Shown here piece by piece: positions 7,002 through 14,631 of a DNA stretch of 24,250 nucleotides. The notes beneath the pieces are model-generated. The model did not search any database, was not told the DNA's origin, and saw nothing but the letters and a program-made list of their open reading frames with translations. Each line of letters starts with the position of its first letter. The first letter of the stretch is position 1. Source of the stretch: DAOTVS01 sp034436375. GTDB taxonomy: Bacteria > Chloroflexota > Anaerolineae > SpSt-313. Location of the stretch: assembly GCA_034436375.1 (NCBI GenBank), contig DAOTVS010000030.1:1-24250 (forward strand), read 5' to 3'. The position numbers and the translations under genes were made by a program.

Positions 7002-9197
7002 ATGGATGAGGGGTACGACATAAGGACCTCCGTCTCGGCGCACGGGCTCCCCGCCTATGCGCCGAGCATCTTTGAGTCCGGTCAGGTGCGGGTAGGTTCG
7101 CCCCTGCCCTTGGGTGCGCACCAACAGGGGGATGGGGTCAATTTCGCCCTGTTCAGCCGCCACGCCACACGGGTCTGGTTGGAGCTTTACGATCGGGCCA
7201 CGGACGGCTCGCCATCACAGGTCATCGAGCTGGCATCCCCGCGGCACCGGACGGGGGATGTGTGGCACGTGTGGGTCCAGGGCCTTGGCGCCGGTCAGCT
7301 CTACGCCTACCGGGTGGAGGGGCCTTACGAGCCCACACAGGGGCATCGTTTCAACGCCCACAAGCTGGTGCTGGACCCCTACGCCCGGGCCATCACCGGC
7401 CTGGAAAACTGGGATTTCCAGCCGGCCCTGGGGTACGATGCGTCTGCGCCGGAGCAGGACCTTTCCTGCTCAACAGCGGATGATGCGGCCGCCATGCCCA
7501 AGTGCATCGTCACCCACCGGCATTTTGATTGGCAGGGAGATCAGCCGCCCCGCCATCCCTGGCCCGCTACCGTGATCTATGAGACCCATGTGCGGGGCCT
7601 CACCATACACCCCAGCGCCGGCGCGGCGCACCCCGGCACCTATCGTGGCCTGATCGAAGTGATCCCTTACCTGCAGGCGCTGGGCGTCACGGCGGTTGAG
7701 TTGCTGCCTGTGCAAGAGTTCAACGAGCACGAGCTGCTGCGGCTCAACCCACGCACGGGTGAGCGCCTGCGCAATTACTGGGGCTACAATCCGGTGGCCT
7801 TTCTCGCGCCCAAAGCCTCTTACAGCAGTGCCGGCGGCCTGGGCCAGCAGACGCTGGAGTTCAGGGAAATGGTCATGGCCTGCCATCGGGGCGGGATCGA
7901 AGTAATCCTCGATGTGGTCTTTAACCACACTGCGGAGGGCAACCAATTGGGGCCGACCCTCTCTCTGCGGGGCATCGAAAACAGCATCTACTACCTGCTG
8001 CAGGAAGATAGGCGCTATTACCAGGACGATTCCGGCGCTGGTAACACCATCAACGCCAACCATCCGGTGGTACGCGATATGATACTGGACGCCCTGCGGC
8101 ACTGGGTGGTCGAGATGCATGTGGACGGCTTTCGCTTCGACCTGGCTTCGGTGTTGAGCCGCGATGAGCAGGGCAGACTGCTGGCCGATCCGCCGCTCCT
8201 TGAGCGCATCGCCGAGGACCCCGTCTTGCGCGATGTCAAGCTCATTGCGGAGGCTTGGGACGCAGCCGGGGCCTATCAGGTGGGCAGTTTTTCGGAGCGA
8301 CGCTGGGCCGAGTGGAACGGCCGCTTCCGGGATGAGGTGCGCCGTTTCTGGCGCGGTGACGAGGGCATGCTGGGGTTCTTGGCTAGCCGTCTGTGCGGCA
8401 GCGCCGATCTCTACCAGCGGTCGGGCAAGGGGCCCGAGAGCAGCATCAACTTTGTCACCTGCCACGACGGGTTGACCCTGAACGATCTGGTCTGCTATGA
8501 GCACAAATGCAACGAGGCCAATGGTGAGGCCAACCGCGACGGCCCAGGCGAGGACTATGCGGCGAACTATGGCGTGGAAGGCGAGACCACAGACCCCGCC
8601 ATCGAGGCAGTGCGCAATCGGCAGGTTAAGAACCTGCTGCTGACTCTGCTGGTCTCGCGCGGGGTGCCCATGCTCTTGGGCGGCGATGAGTTCCGCCGCA
8701 CTCAGCGCGGCAACAGCAACGCCTATTGCCAGGATAATGAGATCAGCTGGTATGATTGGGCCTATCTGGAGCGCTATCGGGATATCCACCGCTTCACCCG
8801 AGAGATGATCGCCTTTCGCCGCGCGCACCCCATCCTGAGCCGGGAGGCCTTTTATACCGACGCGGATATTCAGTGGTTCAGCCCGGAGGGCAACCAGCCC
8901 AACTGGCTCGACGCCCGGGAAAAGCGCCTGGCCTGCCTCATCCTGGGGCGCGAAGAGGCGGACCTTTACCTCATGTTCAATGCAGCGCCCGAAGCGGCCC
9001 TGTTCCGCCTGCCCCCCGCGCCCCGCGCCCGCTGCTGGCGCCTGGCTGTCGACACCTTCCTGCCCACACCCAATGACATTGCGGAGAGCGGCCGGGAGGC
9101 AGCCCTCAGCAACCAGGTTGAGTACCGGGTGGAAGGGCGCTCGAGCGTGATCCTGCTCAGCCGATGTGATTTAGCCTCTGGCCAAGCAAAAGGGTAG
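7002..9197 (+). CDS. glgX: Glycogen debranching enzyme GlgX (isoamylase-type, GH13)
   Basis: The 731-residue protein has the usual length and plan: a CBM48 N-terminal domain (about 28-130, VGSPLPLGAHQQGDGVNFAL), a GH13 catalytic barrel (about 185-620) and a C-terminal beta domain. The four GH13 regions are present: DVVFNHT (about 304-310), GFRFDLA with nucleophile Asp380, IAEAWD with acid/base Glu417, and VTCHDGLTLND with His488 and Asp489. NYWGYNP and the LLGGDEFRRTQRGNSNAYCQDN segment are characteristic of GlgX/TreX. It hydrolyses alpha-1,6 branches of glycogen or limit dextrins in the cytoplasm. The ATG follows the pfkB stop codon directly (TAAATG), so it is probably translated by coupling. 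The stand-alone CBM48 protein at 743-1054 could act on the same polymer. Confidence 0.95.
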   Translation: MDEGYDIRTSVSAHGLPAYAPSIFESGQVRVGSPLPLGAHQQGDGVNFALFSRHATRVWLELYDRATDGSPSQVIELASPRHRTGDVWHVWVQGLGAGQLYAYRVEGPYEPTQGHRFNAHKLVLDPYARAITGLENWDFQPALGYDASAPEQDLSCSTADDAAAMPKCIVTHRHFDWQGDQPPRHPWPATVIYETHVRGLTIHPSAGAAHPGTYRGLIEVIPYLQALGVTAVELLPVQEFNEHELLRLNPRTGERLRNYWGYNPVAFLAPKASYSSAGGLGQQTLEFREMVMACHRGGIEVILDVVFNHTAEGNQLGPTLSLRGIENSIYYLLQEDRRYYQDDSGAGNTINANHPVVRDMILDALRHWVVEMHVDGFRFDLASVLSRDEQGRLLADPPLLERIAEDPVLRDVKLIAEAWDAAGAYQVGSFSERRWAEWNGRFRDEVRRFWRGDEGMLGFLASRLCGSADLYQRSGKGPESSINFVTCHDGLTLNDLVCYEHKCNEANGEANRDGPGEDYAANYGVEGETTDPAIEAVRNRQVKNLLLTLLVSRGVPMLLGGDEFRRTQRGNSNAYCQDNEISWYDWAYLERYRDIHRFTREMIAFRRAHPILSREAFYTDADIQWFSPEGNQPNWLDAREKRLACLILGREEADLYLMFNAAPEAALFRLPPAPRARCWRLAVDTFLPTPNDIAESGREAALSNQVEYRVEGRSSVILLSRCDLASGQAKG

Positions 9198-9347
9198 AGG
9201 AGGCGCCCATCGGCGCCATCACCAACGGCGCTCACCCGCCGGGTATCGCATCCGACAGGGTACAATGGACACTGGCAGCCTGAAGATAACCCGTTGGCAT
9301 GGATGTCGCTCGTGCTGCTCCAGACGATTCGATTGGAGGTGGGGCCT

Positions 9348-9707
9348 ATGGCTGAGCAACCGGGTGGGCCGGCCGTGCACGAGAGGGAGGTCGCCGAAGA
9401 GCGGCGAGAATACCCCCTGCCGCCGGAGCAGCAGGTCAGCGCCCTGGCCATTGCCAGCCTGGCTACGGGCATCGCTGCCTGGTTCATCTTTCCCTTTATC
9501 GGCGCCATCACGGCCGTGGTCACCGGCGCCCTGGCCGGGGCGGAAATCCGCCAGGCCAATGGTCGGCTGACCGGCGCGCCGATGGCTACGGCCGGCATTG
9601 TATTGGGGGGCGTCCAGCTCGGGCTGATCATCCTGGGTGTCATCCTCGTCGCCATCTTTGCCAGCGCATTCGGCCCCGGCTTTTCGACGTTCATATTGCC
9701 CCACTGA
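9348..9707 (+). CDS. DUF4190-type small membrane protein
   Basis: The start is ATG 9348, chosen because GGAGGTG lies 6 nt upstream, giving 119 residues. After a charged N-terminus (about 1-30) come two hydrophobic halves, LAIASLATGIAAWFIFPFIG and ATAGIVLGGVQLGLIILGVI, joined by a loop with GAEIRQANGRLTGAPMA. This is the pattern of DUF4190 proteins: two or three membrane segments with AxxEIRxxxGRxxG in the loop. The molecular function of the family is not known to me. It follows glgX by 150 nt and precedes a PrsW-family protease gene on the same strand. Confidence 0.75.
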   Translation: MAEQPGGPAVHEREVAEERREYPLPPEQQVSALAIASLATGIAAWFIFPFIGAITAVVTGALAGAEIRQANGRLTGAPMATAGIVLGGVQLGLIILGVILVAIFASAFGPGFSTFILPH

Positions 9708-9722
9708 TAGGTGGCACACCCC

Positions 9723-9835
9723 GAGCGCCGGCTGGCAGCCGGCCGTCTTTGCCCACCATGAGCGCTGACATGATCTCGCGGCGCCAGTGAAACCCGCCAT
9801 GCCAACCAGGAACGGCCGGCTGGCAGCCGGCGCTC
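9723..9835. repeat. REP-like element: 24-bp inverted repeat, each arm itself palindromic
   Basis: The arms at 9723-9746 and 9812-9835 are reverse complements except for the central base, 65 nt apart. Each arm contains CCGGCTGGCAGCCGG, itself a palindrome around one G. This is the architecture of mobile REP-like elements. It lies between the DUF4190 and PrsW-family genes, where it could stabilise or end the upstream transcript. Confidence 0.65.
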
Positions 9836-9984
9836 CGGACTGTGGTGATACACAAGGCTCAAAGGCGAGCGCTACTCCAGTGGCACAGATATCGCTTGGC
9901 CCCGAGCAACGGGGACTGTTGCGATTGCCGGTGAGCCGGCAGCAAGGTCCAGCATAGCTCGCAATGGCACAGGGAGGGCTGAGC

Positions 9985-10986
9985 ATGGCCGAGGGACAGA
10001 GGCCTTCTGAACGGCCGGGGGAAATGCTCAAGGAGGAAGAAACACCCGAGGAACAGGCCGAGCAAGTCGTCGAGGAAGAAGAGGAGGAACTGGAGCAAGA
10101 GCGGGTGATGCCGGCCGACCAACCGCCCGAATTGGGACCACCGCCGACAGGGGAGAGGGCCGATGGCTGGTGGAAGGTGTTGGCGGTGGGCGGCGCCCTG
10201 TACCTGCTGGGGATCGGCATCCTGCTCCTGACGGGGAACTCAAACCTCTTCCCCACCGTGATCCTCCTGGGCAGCTTTCTGGTGCCAGCCGCCTATGTCG
10301 CCTTTTTCTACGAACGGCGGCGCTGGAGTCGCCTGACCTGGCCGACTGTCGGCCTGACCTTTTTCTATGGCGGCGTGTTGGGTGTTTTCGCTGCCTCACT
10401 GCTGGAGCCGCTGTTCATCCGCCAGCTGGATTTCTTCACCGCCTTTTTGGTGGGGCTGATTGAAGAGGCGGCCAAGATCATCGGCGTGCTCGTGATCGCC
10501 CGTCACTGGCGCCACGACTCGGAAGTGGATGGCCTGATCCTGGGCGCCGCGGCGGGCATGGGCTTTGCCGCCCTGGAAACCAGCGGCTACGGCTTTACCG
10601 TCTTTATGCAGAGCGGCGGCAGCCTGACGAGCACCTTCGCCGTTCTGGTCGCGCGCTCCATCCTGGCGCCCCTGGGCCACGGCACCTGGACGGCCATCCT
10701 GGCCGCCGTGCTGTTCCGTGAGGGCCATGTAACCCACTTTCATATCGACGGCAAGGTGATTGGCGCCTATCTCCTCGTCTCGGGCCTGCACGGCCTGTGG
10801 GATGGTATCCCCTCCCTTTTTTCTCTTTTCCTGCCCATTACAACGGCCATTGTCGCGGCGCAACTCGCGGTGGGCGGCGCGAGCCTCTATATTCTCTCAG
10901 TGTGCTGGCGCGATGCCAAGGCCCGGCAGCTGCAGCGAGAGTTGGAGCAGGCGGCGCAAGCGGAGGCGCGGGACCAGGAACGCTGA
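9985..10986 (+). CDS. PrsW-family intramembrane metalloprotease with acidic N-terminal tail
   Basis: The start is ATG 9985 with GGAGG 7 nt upstream, giving 333 residues. Residues 1-60 are very acidic and likely disordered (EEETPEEQAEQVVEEEEEEL). About eight membrane segments follow from residue 64. The PrsW / CPBP-like motifs are present: VGLIEEAAKIIGV with Glu160-Glu161, GLILGAAAGMGFAALET (Glu198), RSILAPLGHGTWTA (His232) and SGLHGLWD (His269). These glutamates and histidines are the proposed metal-binding and catalytic residues. PrsW of Bacillus cleaves an anti-sigma factor, but whether this member does is unknown, and no anti-sigma gene lies nearby. A terminator follows at 11018-11054. Confidence 0.85.
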   Translation: MAEGQRPSERPGEMLKEEETPEEQAEQVVEEEEEELEQERVMPADQPPELGPPPTGERADGWWKVLAVGGALYLLGIGILLLTGNSNLFPTVILLGSFLVPAAYVAFFYERRRWSRLTWPTVGLTFFYGGVLGVFAASLLEPLFIRQLDFFTAFLVGLIEEAAKIIGVLVIARHWRHDSEVDGLILGAAAGMGFAALETSGYGFTVFMQSGGSLTSTFAVLVARSILAPLGHGTWTAILAAVLFREGHVTHFHIDGKVIGAYLLVSGLHGLWDGIPSLFSLFLPITTAIVAAQLAVGGASLYILSVCWRDAKARQLQRELEQAAQAEARDQER

Positions 10987-11017
10987 AATGGCCGCGGCAG
11001 GCTTCAGGCCCTCCTTT

Positions 11018-11054
11018 AGAGCAGGTTCAGAAACACGGGAGAGCCTGCTCTTTT
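11018..11054 (+). terminator. Rho-independent terminator after the PrsW-family gene
   Basis: AGAGCAGG (11018-11025) pairs with CCTGCTCT (11044-11051), followed by TTT and C. The loop is 18 nt, which is long, but the stem is perfect and it lies 31 nt after the stop codon. Confidence 0.55.
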
Positions 11055-11331
11055 CGGCGTCCCGGCCGCCGGCTAACGGGAGTCGCTCCGCACCACGGTT
11101 CAGTCGAGCACGAGGCCCCTGAGGACCGGCCAGTGCAGCGCCAGGCTGTTCTGTGGCCTGTAACCGGCGCGCTGGCTCGCTCTGAGTCCTTCATCACAGC
11201 ATATGCGGCAGGCCGACGGTCCGTGAGCTATTTGTGCATCCGCCGGGCCCTGCATGAGCTGCCGTGAAGCATCTCGCCGCCAGAGCGACTCTAACCGGTA
11301 GTTATCCTGTCTGTATTGGCGATCTGCCCCT

Positions 11332-11340
11332 ATTATCGCA
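11332..11340 (-). promoter_or_regulatory. Isolated extended -10 motif on the minus strand
   Basis: The minus strand reads TGTGC followed by GATAAT (11332-11337), matching the extended -10 form of other promoters in this window. No minus-strand gene lies downstream before the plus-strand PrsW-family gene. It could start an antisense or small RNA, or be chance. The -35 is weak. Confidence 0.25.
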
Positions 11341-11575
11341 CAAATGAGAGGTAGTGCAGGCAGGAATCGGTTGGAGCCTGCGCCGGATAGAGTTGGAAGT
11401 TGGTTGGCCTGGCGGCAGGGCCTTGATATGCACCACTGCCCGGCCCTGTCCCTCCCTGCTTACGGGGAGCGCCAACTGAACATAGCGCACTGGGCCCATT
11501 CCGTCAACTGGCTGTACATGGCTGGGTGCAGTTCAGATGTGGAGCAACCACCGGGCAATAGCGCCCACAGCAGAC

Positions 11576-11648
11576 TCGCCCGGGGTTCCCTCGCTCTGAT
11601 CCTCTCCCGCTGCAGGGGAGCGGGTCAGGGCGAGGGAACCCCGGGCGA
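11576..11648. repeat. Long palindromic element with 19-bp perfect arms
   Basis: TCGCCCGGGGTTCCCTCGC (11576-11594) is the exact reverse complement of 11630-11648. The 35-nt interior is itself partly palindromic (CCCGCTGCAGGGGAGCGGG). It lies 42 nt after the stop codon of the minus-strand DUF4340 gene, so it may act as a terminator for the four-gene operon. The sequence type resembles dispersed GGGAGAGG-rich repeats. Confidence 0.65.
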
Positions 11649-11689
11649 CCTCATGCGAGCAGGCAGCCGATGCTACCGGCGGCTCCTGT

Positions 11690-12373
11690 CTATGATGCGG
11701 GCGTGACCGTAGCCGGCTGAGTTAAAGTCGGCGCAGGCGTGCCCGGCTCCGTTGAAGCAGGCGCAGAGGTAGCCGGCTGAGTGGCTGCCGGCGTGACGAT
11801 CTGCAGCGCCGCCGGCGTTGCCGACTCTGTCGGTGTTGGCGTCGGCGGGAAGGGCGGCTGATTCAGCAGGTCCTGCACGCTCTGCACCGTCGAGGCGGAT
11901 ACCAACTGGATCGGCGCCTGCCCCTGCACCTGGACATAGTAATCGGTCTGCGGCGGGGTAATGTCGCCGATCTCGAGCGCGTGATCGCTGCCGTCGGTCA
12001 GGCGCAGTGTGACCGATAGCGCCGGCTGGGCCAGGCCATAGTCGGCCAGGGACCCCGTGGTATCGGTGAGCGTACGGCTGGCCTGCAGCGGCGCCAGGGA
12101 ATCCAGGACGGCTGTGACCCGGTCCTGGTCGGCGGGGCCGGCCTGCGGTGTCTCCAGCTGCCAGGCGCCATTGGCCGGGCGGGTCAGGCGCACCTGCTTA
12201 CCGCCCCCCTGGATCGTGATCCCCACGACCTGCTCGGCCGCGTAACTCCACACGGGCGCCGGCGTAGGCGTCGTGCTGGCAGACGAGGCTGGCTGGCGCA
12301 GCTCGGTCCAGTAGACATAGCCGCCGAGGACGACCAGGACGGCCAGCAAGATGAGTGTTGTGCGCGGTTTCAT
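11690..12373 (-). CDS. DUF4340 domain protein with N-terminal membrane anchor and T/P/A-rich tail
   Basis: The start is ATG 12373, which overlaps the stop codon of the GldG-like gene (ATGA) and has GGAGG 5 nt upstream, giving 227 residues. One membrane segment (LILLAVLVVLGGYVYW) is followed by a periplasmic or extracellular domain with YAAEQVVGITIQGGGKQVRLTR, NGAWQLETP, TDTTGSLADYGLAQPALSVT and ALEIGDITPPQTDYYVQVQG, the typical repeats of DUF4340. The last 50 residues are low-complexity (TPTPTESATP ... TQPATVTPAS). DUF4340 proteins often sit next to GldG-like ABC components, as here, and may form the outer part of that complex. The biochemical role is unknown. Confidence 0.85.
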   Translation of the reverse strand: MKPRTTLILLAVLVVLGGYVYWTELRQPASSASTTPTPAPVWSYAAEQVVGITIQGGGKQVRLTRPANGAWQLETPQAGPADQDRVTAVLDSLAPLQASRTLTDTTGSLADYGLAQPALSVTLRLTDGSDHALEIGDITPPQTDYYVQVQGQAPIQLVSASTVQSVQDLLNQPPFPPTPTPTESATPAALQIVTPAATQPATSAPASTEPGTPAPTLTQPATVTPAS

Positions 12374-13920
12374 CGGCGCCTCCACCAAACCCAAACGCCG
12401 GCCAGCACGACGACCGCCGGCAGGAAGAGCATGCTCGTGTACATCACCACACGCACCTGCCCGGGCGTCATCATAATCGTACGGTCAACGGGCGGGGTGG
12501 AACGGATCGAGATGAGCGACTCATCCGACGTCAGCCAGTCCACCGAGTTCAGGAAGAGGTCCGGGTTGCCCGAAGCGCCGTTCGCCGTGGTCAGCATATC
12601 GTTGGCGACGAAATCGGCGTCTCCAAAGAGCACCAGGCGCGCAGTCTTGGTCTGGTTGGGGTCAGTTTGATCGGGCACATCCAGCGTGGCCGCCACGGCC
12701 AGGTCCAGTGGGCCCCGAGTATCCTTGCCGGCATCGTACTGGACCTGGTTATTCGTCCGATCCGTTTCGCCCCAGCTCTGGGCGCTCGACTGCACGAGGG
12801 GGCTGACCTGCACACCTGTCGGCGGAGACTGGGGCTCCTCGATGGAGCTAGCCAGTGGGAAAAAAGTGCTCAGGCCATTCAGGTCCTTGGTGATATCGTG
12901 ATAGGGGTAGCGGCTGACCAAGGGCGTGCCCACATCGCCATAGAGGGCATTCGTGGGGTCGACAATGATATCCTGCCGCACCTTCAGGCCCCAGCGCTGC
13001 AGCAATTCGTTCATATTGACATGCGATTGGGGGTCGGCCAGCACCATCAGGCTGCCACCGCGGGTCACATAGTCATTGATCGCCTGGTACTCCTTCGCCG
13101 TCGGCGTGATCATCGGAGAAGCGATGATCAGCGCAGCCGCATCGGAGGGGATCGTCTGCGTGATGGCGAGGTTCAGCATATCGACCTTGTAATTGTCGTT
13201 CTGCAGCGCAGTGCCGATCTGCTGATAGTTGGCACCCCCGCTATCCTGCGGGTCGCGCTCCTGATGGCCGGTGAGAAAATAGACTGTCTTGGTCTGGCCC
13301 TGCGTGACCTTGAGGATAGCGCCGGTGAAGGATTTCTCATCGGCGCCCAAAGTGCTCTGCTGGCGATTGCCCGATTGGAAGATGACCGTGCCGTCGGTCG
13401 TTACATGGTACTGCCGGGCCTCCGCCGGCTTTTGCTCAGGGTCCACGATCTGGACGTGTAGCTTGTTGGTGTGTTGGCTGTACTCCTTGAGCAGGTCCTC
13501 CACCTGCTGGGTGGAGGCATAGTTAGGGGTCATAAAGGCCGTCACGGTCAACGGGTCCTTGAGGCCAGCCAATATCTGCACCGTCTGTTTGGAGAGGGTG
13601 AACTGCTTCTCAGCTGTGAGGTCCAGGCGCCGGAAGTGCCGGTCTGCCAGGAAGTTCAGCAGCACCAGGATACCGATCACGGCGATCGTGACGAGGGTCG
13701 CGTTGCCGCCCTGACGCGCGGTGCGGCCGGTCAGCGCCTGCCAGGCGCGGCCCGGGTTCAGGGCCACTGCGCCTGCAAGCGCGAGCGCGCCGACCGCCAG
13801 GGCAATCTCCGCTACCAGGCCGAACTGCCCCTGCACGAGGGCCCAACAGAGGCTCAGGATGACCAGGATGCCGCCGCCCAGCGAAAGGAACGGCGCGAAT
13901 CGTTTGATGCGCACGGTCAT
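12370..13920 (-). CDS. GldG-like ABC-associated protein (ABC_transp_aux family)
   Basis: The 516-residue protein starts at ATG 13920, overlapping the permease stop (ATGA) with GGAGG 8 nt upstream. Two N-terminal membrane segments lie in the first 50 residues, a third follows (ATLVTIAVIGILVLLNFLAD), and one lies at the C-terminus (MYTSMLFLPAVVVLAGVWVW). The large outside domain shows LDLTAEKQFTLSKQTVQIL, DPLTVTAFM, LLKEYSQHTNKLHVQIVDPE, VYFLTGHQERDP, AALIIASPMITPTAKE, GGSLMVLADPQ and RLVLFGDADFVAND. These are hallmarks of GldG/ABC_transp_aux proteins (IFT52-like fold). In Bacteroidetes, GldA-GldF-GldG supports gliding. Here it probably completes an ABC-2 complex of unknown substrate. Confidence 0.9.
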   Translation of the reverse strand: MTVRIKRFAPFLSLGGGILVILSLCWALVQGQFGLVAEIALAVGALALAGAVALNPGRAWQALTGRTARQGGNATLVTIAVIGILVLLNFLADRHFRRLDLTAEKQFTLSKQTVQILAGLKDPLTVTAFMTPNYASTQQVEDLLKEYSQHTNKLHVQIVDPEQKPAEARQYHVTTDGTVIFQSGNRQQSTLGADEKSFTGAILKVTQGQTKTVYFLTGHQERDPQDSGGANYQQIGTALQNDNYKVDMLNLAITQTIPSDAAALIIASPMITPTAKEYQAINDYVTRGGSLMVLADPQSHVNMNELLQRWGLKVRQDIIVDPTNALYGDVGTPLVSRYPYHDITKDLNGLSTFFPLASSIEEPQSPPTGVQVSPLVQSSAQSWGETDRTNNQVQYDAGKDTRGPLDLAVAATLDVPDQTDPNQTKTARLVLFGDADFVANDMLTTANGASGNPDLFLNSVDWLTSDESLISIRSTPPVDRTIMMTPGQVRVVMYTSMLFLPAVVVLAGVWVWWRRR

Positions 13921-14630
13921 GACTTCCACCTCCGTGCCTCGAGGATACGGGTGGCGACAAAGAGCGCCGCCACGATTACACTCAGAAAAAACACCACGTC
14001 CTTCGTGTCAATAACCCCGCTGGGAAAGGCATCAAAGTGGGAGGCCATCGACAGATAGGCAAAAAAGCTGCCCACCGGCCCCGAGACAACACCCTGCACT
14101 GCATCGGTCACCCAGAGCAGCATAGTGAGCCCAAAGCCAATCAGGGCCGCGATGATCTGGTTTGAGGTGAGCGCGGAAGCGAGCACGCCCAAAGACAGGG
14201 CAGCGCCGCCGGCCAGCAAGAGCCCCAGATAGCCGGTCAAGATGGGGCCCGGGTCCGGGTTGCCATAGAGCCGGAGCAGGAGCGGGTAAACCAGGGTGAG
14301 CACGAGCATCAGCGCCCAGAGCACGAGGGCGGCGATGAACTTGCCCACGACGACCTCGCCGTCGCGCACGGGCGAGGTGAGCAAGAGCTCGATGGTGCCC
14401 GATTTGCGCTCTTCGGCCAACAGGCGCATGGTCAGCGCCGGGCCGATGACGAGCAGGAAGGTGGTCACGTTGTAGAAAAGGTAGCTCAGAGTCGCCTGAC
14501 GGGAGTAGTAGAGGATCATCCCGAAGAAATAGCCGGCGATGACCAGAAAGACCGCCGTCACCGCATAGGCCACCGGCGACGTAAAGTAACTCGCCAGCTC
14601 GCGCCTGGCGATCAGCCATGTGTTTCGCAT
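13917..14630 (-). CDS. ABC-2 type permease (GldF-like)
   Basis: The start is ATG 14630, 1 nt after the stop of the ATPase gene (TGAGATG), with GGGAG upstream, giving 237 residues. The sequence opens with MRNTWLIARRELASYFTSPV, typical of ABC-2 permeases, where an amphipathic helix precedes TM1. About six membrane segments follow (AYAVTAVFLVIAGYFFGMIL, YNVTTFLLVIGPALTMRLLA, FIAALVLWALMLVLTLVYPL, GYLGLLLAGGAALSLGVLAS, IIAALIGFGLTMLLWV, and one near the C-terminus). The E-R-K-S-G-T-I-E-L-L-L-T-S-P-V stretch after TM2 is the conserved cytoplasmic coupling motif. It pairs with the upstream ATPase and the GldG-like protein. Confidence 0.9.
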   Translation of the reverse strand: MRNTWLIARRELASYFTSPVAYAVTAVFLVIAGYFFGMILYYSRQATLSYLFYNVTTFLLVIGPALTMRLLAEERKSGTIELLLTSPVRDGEVVVGKFIAALVLWALMLVLTLVYPLLLRLYGNPDPGPILTGYLGLLLAGGAALSLGVLASALTSNQIIAALIGFGLTMLLWVTDAVQGVVSGPVGSFFAYLSMASHFDAFPSGVIDTKDVVFFLSVIVAALFVATRILEARRWKS

Positions 14631-14631
14631 C

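Larger units (their letters stand above)
10987..11689. other. 703-bp region without a recognisable gene
   Basis: The stretch between the PrsW-family gene and the DUF4340 gene holds a terminator (11018-11054), an isolated minus-strand extended -10 (11332-11340) and a large palindrome (11576-11648). Reading frames inside it show no recognisable domain and no ribosome site at a credible start. No tRNA-like or other RNA gene was recognised. It may be decayed sequence. Confidence 0.5.

Noticed and set aside
7470..8828. A 452-codon open frame on the minus strand
   Set aside because: It is antisense to the catalytic part of glgX, which has all GH13 motifs. No recognisable domain or ribosome site.
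12355..13461. A 368-codon open frame on the plus strand
   Set aside because: Shadow of the GldG-like gene, without family motifs.
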